64,000 nucleotides of DNA from Aurantiochytrium sp. KH105 (lineage: Eukaryota > Sar > Bigyra > Thraustochytrida > Thraustochytriidae). The DNA lies in NCBI GenBank assembly GCA_003116975.1, contig BGKB01000061.1, forward strand, positions 1-64,000. The letters are read 5' to 3'. The notes under the pieces were generated by a model. That model had not been told where the DNA came from and made no database searches. It saw only the letters and a program-made list of their open reading frames with translations. Position numbers and translations under genes: made by a program. Shown one piece after another: positions 59,330-64,000 of the stretch. Position 1 is the stretch's first letter; each line of letters begins with the position of its first letter.

Positions 59330-61369
59330 CGCTAAAGCGTATTTCAAATTTTGAGCATGGTTTAAGCAGCTCTAGGAGGGAGTTCGAGATGACTCACAGC
59401 GACATCCATAGCTCTGAAAAAGAATTCAGATGCCTTCAACCGAAAAGGCACCATCGCAAGTGACCTCGCTGACTGAACACTCGAAATTTGACCAAATTTA
59501 TTGCAAATTTCAACTTTGCAGAACAGAACCAACTTCCAGGCCTACTACCTGCCATCATCATGGCTCACAATCAATCCCTTCTCCGACCCCTGTGCCAACC
59601 AACTTACTGTCGATTCTCAAGCTTGGCAACGTCATCCATCTCCTGTCCGGGGGTCCCGCCTCTGTCTGCTCAGTCGTTACTTACTTTCCGCCCAGTGTTG
59701 GAGCGGGCGTTCGGCGCCAAGCTCCAGACTCGAGCGCGTTCGCCGCGGGCACATTGCCTCGCCCGGCGGAGGGAAGAGTGTGCCGCGCCATGGCTACGCG
59801 TAATTAACCCTTTCAGACTAAAGCACATCCCGGCAGACATCGTCTGCACTTTACTGTCGACGGCTCCGTTGTGGCAGCTTCTTGAGTGGAGTCGCTGCTT
59901 GTGCCGGCAGCAGCGGATTTATAACTGCTGGCGCCGGTAGCAGCAGCGACCGCGCCAGTCGTTCAAGGCCGGGTGTCTGCGTCTATGCGGATCGCCTTAA
60001 TCCCGGAAAAATCTCTGCCACCCACGGGGGCAATCAATGGGTTCCAGAGAGTCCCTCTGGGCCTCACTCTTGACTTAGATGCACAGAATGACGTGTCCGG
60101 TGTGCACTCTGAACTGAATGAAACCCGCTTGGAGGCCACTGCTCAAGGTGACCGAAATGAATGAATCTCAAAAGTGCGAAGAAACTTTACAATGACGATG
60201 ATGAGCGAGCGATCTCCTTCACTTCACCCTACTGAGTAGTAGCCAGGCCTCGACTCTCTTTTTCCGGATGACGATCACAAGAGCGACGAAGTCGATGCGA
60301 ACTTGATCGAGAGGACTGGCGTAGAGGATGATTGCAGGCGTGACCTTTCAAGAGCCGCAAGTCTCAGCGAGAGATATCCACACCGAGATCTATTCACACA
60401 ATGTCATCCGTCACGGAATCGAAAACGAGGTGGCTGCTCTTCAATGAAATGATCACACCGAGCGGAGATGTTGTCACCAAGTTCAGATCTGCAGTTGTCT
60501 GCATGCAAAAGAATCAGTGTGCTTCATGTGGTGTGCAGCGAATGAGTGCATTGTTCACTGAGGCTCGAACGTCCAGCTTGATTTTACTATTAGAATCGCG
60601 CGATGCTAGGGCCATTCCGAGGATCCCGCATGACGAAGGATCTGAGTGATTGGATGTTATTGATCCACAATAATGAAGTGGACATTCCCAAAGACCTGAT
60701 GCCAGGCGGGAAACTGCTATAAGAGAGGTAGACACCCGATGCCAAACGTAGGAGGGGCACGACGCAAGAACATGACGTCGCGTGCACAACACACCGGGTG
60801 CGTTCGGTGTGGATACCCAAAATAATCTACATAGCAGAAATGGACCAGGGTCACGACCCTGGGACGACTGAGCCGAATAGACCTGGCAGCGACTAAACTC
60901 AATGTCGGAAGCCGGCAGAACCGAGACCCACCAGAGTATTGAAGTACACCAAAGCTGTCTCCGAGCAGCAGCGTGAGAAGCATACAAACTACTTTCCCGT
61001 TTCGTGCTAGCCACGGAACGGAATTTCTTTTACGTATTTTGGAACCAACTTCTTCTTTATATTCTTTCACACCTCTGAGGAACTACTGTCCACTGGATGT
61101 GATCAATCAGATGTATTGGCATGAATGAATAACTGTACTTTAATGCTGGACGGTCAGCGTGTGATGACGATTTTGCCCCCTATTGTCACAAGATTTGTAA
61201 AACAAAGTGCGTGCTGTCTGGATTACTTCGAAAAGGAGTGATACGGCATGCGTGCTCTTGAGATGACTAGGTCACTTCAAGTAGAAAATGAAAAGTTCGT
61301 GATCTCACTCAACATGGCTAGCTCACTTTGAAGCAAGAATGAGAAGTGTGTGCTTCGGAAATGCCTTTT
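59330..61369. other. 2-kb stretch with no recognised gene
   Basis: Short ORFs occur on both strands, but none has a recognisable domain. At 59805-59814, TTAACCCTTT recalls one end of a PiggyBac-type element, but a partner end was not found. The region may be old, decayed transposon DNA. Confidence 0.5.
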
Positions 61370-62284
61370 TTAGTTCATGCAAGACTCGTACGTTGGGATC
61401 AGGTAGCGAATGTTGATATAGGCATCAGGTCCGCCATAGGTCTCAAAGAGCTCGAGCGTGCTGCTGATGAGATCACCAAGGTTGTCGTTCTTCTTTTGCG
61501 AGTAGTCAATGGCATCACCAATGTTGATGTTCTTGTTCTTGAAAATGTTGAAGACGGGAAGGATCTGGCGATAGTATGGGACGAGGGCGCGGCCAATCAT
61601 GCCGCCGCCCTCCTGGTCGACATCCGCGAGGACGAGGGCTTGAAGAAGACGCAGAACGCGTACAATGACCTTGGGATCACGGGTGTTGAGAGCGTTTTTG
61701 ATGGGGATGACGAGCTGGGGAATGACAGGCAGCACCTTGCGGCCGCCGACGCTGACCATGTCCTTGGCTCCCTCCTCGGCGAGAAAGCTATAGGGCATTT
61801 CGGTCTCGCGCAGGCCGTCGAAGAAGAGGGGCAGATAGTGATGGTAGTCGAGGCGCTCGACCTGAACCTTCCATGCGATCTTTGGCACGGAGCCGTTCTG
61901 GTCAACATTCACGGGGAGGTCGGCGCGCTCATAGAATCGACGAAAGGAGGTATTGGGTGGGTTGTCGCGCTTCTTGTAGGCCTTGTTCTTTGGACGCGGG
62001 ATGACGGCGCCATCGGCCGGATTGGCAGCTGCAATAGCTTTGGATCTTGCCTCGGGAGGACTGAGACCCCCGGTGCCTTGGCTCTTGCGCAGAAACTGCT
62101 CTGGAGATGGACGCGTAACCTTGCGCTCGAAGCTAAAGGCGCGGACATCAACCTCTCGCTTTTCTTCGCCGTCACCAATTTGGTCCGGGACAAAGGCCGT
62201 GCGATCGAAAGGAGATCCTGTTGCGACGTGCGACTTTTCACGGCCGGTGAGCCGGTAGTTTGGGCGCTTGATAGACTCGTCCAT
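61370..62284 (-). CDS. PACRG: Parkin co-regulated gene protein homologue (PACRG), axonemal inner-junction protein
   Basis: This 304-residue protein matches PACRG along its C-terminal two thirds: [120 protein letters not shown] and [15 protein letters not shown]. In known systems PACRG binds between A- and B-tubules of doublet microtubules with FAP20. Its presence fits an organism with flagellated zoospores. The N-terminal 100 residues are less conserved ([19 protein letters not shown]). ATG at 62284 is the first in frame. The fold is an ARM/HEAT-like helical repeat. Confidence 0.93.
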   Translation of the reverse strand: MDESIKRPNYRLTGREKSHVATGSPFDRTAFVPDQIGDGEEKREVDVRAFSFERKVTRPSPEQFLRKSQGTGGLSPPEARSKAIAAANPADGAVIPRPKNKAYKKRDNPPNTSFRRFYERADLPVNVDQNGSVPKIAWKVQVERLDYHHYLPLFFDGLRETEMPYSFLAEEGAKDMVSVGGRKVLPVIPQLVIPIKNALNTRDPKVIVRVLRLLQALVLADVDQEGGGMIGRALVPYYRQILPVFNIFKNKNINIGDAIDYSQKKNDNLGDLISSTLELFETYGGPDAYINIRYLIPTYESCMN

Positions 62285-64000
62285 GGTTGGTGGCTATCTA
62301 GCTAGCTGCCTTGCACCTCTCTCTGTCTGCCTTGCGGTCGGCTCGTACGGCTCCGACTGCGATCGTAATGTGGCTCTGCTGCCACGCTTTGCGAGCGAGC
62401 GAGCGAGCGAGCGTGCGTGCGTGTGTACGCGCGTGCGTGCAAGTGCGAGCGCGACTGGCACGTGTCTCAGGAGAGCGGCTGCCCGCAAGCTTCCGGACTA
62501 AGACTGGCCTGCGACAATGCTTTTGCTTTTGTTCTTGGTCAGTCGTTCGTTGAGAGCAGAGCACACCAGAGCGAAAGGAGACAGCAGGCAAAACAAGCAG
62601 GCAGGCAAAGAAGTAAGCAAGCAAGCAAGCAAGTAAGCAAGAAAGCGTTGAGGCCTCCGCGCTCTGTCTTGAAAAAGGAACAAAAGAAAGGGAAAAAAAG
62701 TCCGCTCTCTACAATGAGTCAACCGGTGCTATACAGTTGATGACCCATTAGCTTGAGGTCTTACGTCTGTCTGTCTGTCTGTCTGTCTGTCTGTTCTGCC
62801 TGTCTGTCTCATAACGCTGAGGTGTGTGCTCACGTAGAAAAAAAGAAGCGCGGGAAGAAAGTAAAGCAGAGCAAGTGGAAAAGCACTCGCACACCGTAAC
62901 GGATAGCGGGTTGTGCAGTCCTCATTCCTGGAGCGGCCGAACATTCACGTGCCAGACGCGCGGGGCGCGCGCGAGGAGCACAGTGCAGACGCCTACGATG
63001 ACGCCCATGGCGGTCAGGACAGCCCTGGGCGGCAGTCGCGCCGAGTGGGATGCGCATCGAAAAGGCTTCAAGTTGGGCTGGACTGGTGATCGATTAACCA
63101 AAAGCAGAGCAAAGCGAGAGGAAGCAGAGGGCTGGCTGCGCATGGCAGGAAAGAAAGAACCTCATGAGTCAGGCTGCGAGTGCTGGCTGACACGACCACC
63201 CGATTAGAAAAAACAAACAAGAAAAGGCGTCGAAGCGCCGGTTTGATCTTTTCTTTGGGGACGAGAAAGAGGCGAGGCACGCGCTCGCTGGCCGTGTCGA
63301 TCGACTCGAAGGGAGAAGAAGGAATGACTCTCTCGAACTTGACTGAGGATGGGCGCCGACCCAGCGATCGTTCCAGACGACCGACGGACGTGCTGCTCTG
63401 CGCTCTTATCTGAGGTCAAAGCCCCTGGTCACCACGGATCAGATCAGATCAGATCAGATCCAGATCAGATCGTTGGCACTCGTGGTCGCTATCGCTGCAA
63501 CCCAGGCCAGCTAGCTAGCTGTCTGTCTGCGTGCGGCGGCTCGGATTGGATCGATCCCGCCGACACTCGCGCCTGACCATTGGCCGCTGGCAGGAAACGA
63601 ATGCTGCCCGGATGAGGCCCGCCCGCTCGCAGTCGGACGCCCATGATCTGTCTGACTGTCCTGTCTCTTTGGCCGTCCCTTCCTCTGTCTGTCTGTCTGT
63701 CTGTCTGTCTGTCGGTCTGTCGGCGCGGGAAGAGGGAGACGAAGGAGGACGCGGCGCCAGAAGCTGAATATCCGCTCTCTGCACGTCGACCGTTCGTCAG
63801 AGGAGAACGTCGGTGGCGTAGGGCGTGACGTGGCGTGGCGTGGCGTGGCGTGGCGTGAGACGTCTCTCTGGCAGGCACACACCGGGTGGGCGCCCACGAA
63901 CGAAGGAAAGTGCTCCAGCCAGCCCATCCACCCACGAGTGGCTGAGCCAATCCGCCCGCGCCTCCTCTCGGTATTGGGACGCCTCTCCGGCTTGTGCCGC
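62285..64000. other. Right-edge region, no gene seen, repeat-rich
   Basis: This is 1.7 kb to the window edge without a recognised gene. Arrays: GAGC/GCGT tracts at 62391-62440, (AAGC)n 62610-62645, (TCTG)n 62766-62808 and 63684-63712, (GATCA)n 63437-63471 and (GTGGC)n 63830-63857. Open frames here are low-complexity by-products. Confidence 0.55.

Noticed and set aside
59805-59830. TTAACCCTTTCAGACTAAAG, resembling a PiggyBac end
   Set aside because: No matching inverted end or second TTAA was found within the next 2 kb, and the ORFs there show no transposase motif.

Overview
The window reads as nuclear DNA of a thraustochytrid (Labyrinthulomycetes, Stramenopiles), probably a Schizochytrium/Aurantiochytrium relative. 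The main evidence is at the left edge: the 3' end of the large PUFA-synthase subunit A gene (ACP-KR-DH), whose Ala/Pro-linked ACP with an LGIDSIKRVE active site is typical of thraustochytrid OrfA. The rest fits: GC-rich DNA, mostly long open reading frames without obvious introns, eukaryotic machinery (eL20, MED18, condensin II G2, bHLH) and PACRG, a flagellar protein suited to organisms with swimming zoospores. Two single N bases (11244 and 21265) lie inside coding regions.

Layout. 0-8 kb: PUFA synthase A (partial), an RNase Z-like nuclease, a WD40 protein and a novel membrane protein. 8-10.1 kb: a decayed PiggyBac-like DDE transposase. 10.3-13.5 kb: three intron-containing tRNA-Ser(CGA) genes, on the minus strand, around an ARM-repeat gene. 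13.7-18 kb: ribosomal protein eL20, a 13-bp minisatellite of about 54 units, and a VWA-domain protein. 19-29.3 kb: two paralogous genes of a family I do not recognise (conserved N-module, low-complexity linker, conserved C-module). Each has a long gene-free, microsatellite-rich region upstream (about 5.9 and 8.2 kb). 37.5-43 kb: a METTL21-type methyltransferase divergent from MED18, then a MULE-transposase-derived protein that looks domesticated. 43-51.6 kb: a 3-kb divergent gene-free region, a bHLH factor, an aerolysin-like/Cys-rich protein and a prolyl-4-hydroxylase-like dioxygenase. 51.8-55 kb: condensin-2 subunit G2. 56.2-59.3 kb: a solo LTR and a reduced Copia-like element carrying gag, each with its own perfect 5-bp target duplication. 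61.4-62.3 kb: PACRG.

The genes do not form a pathway; this is ordinary eukaryotic mixed content. The best candidates for something undescribed are the paralogous pair at 19-29 kb, the tRNA-Ser(CGA) trio with unlike introns, the apparently catalysis-dead MULE protein and the aerolysin-like/Cys-rich protein. Starts were placed at the first true ATG of each frame; several frames are also open further 5' without an ATG. Introns cannot be excluded without transcripts.
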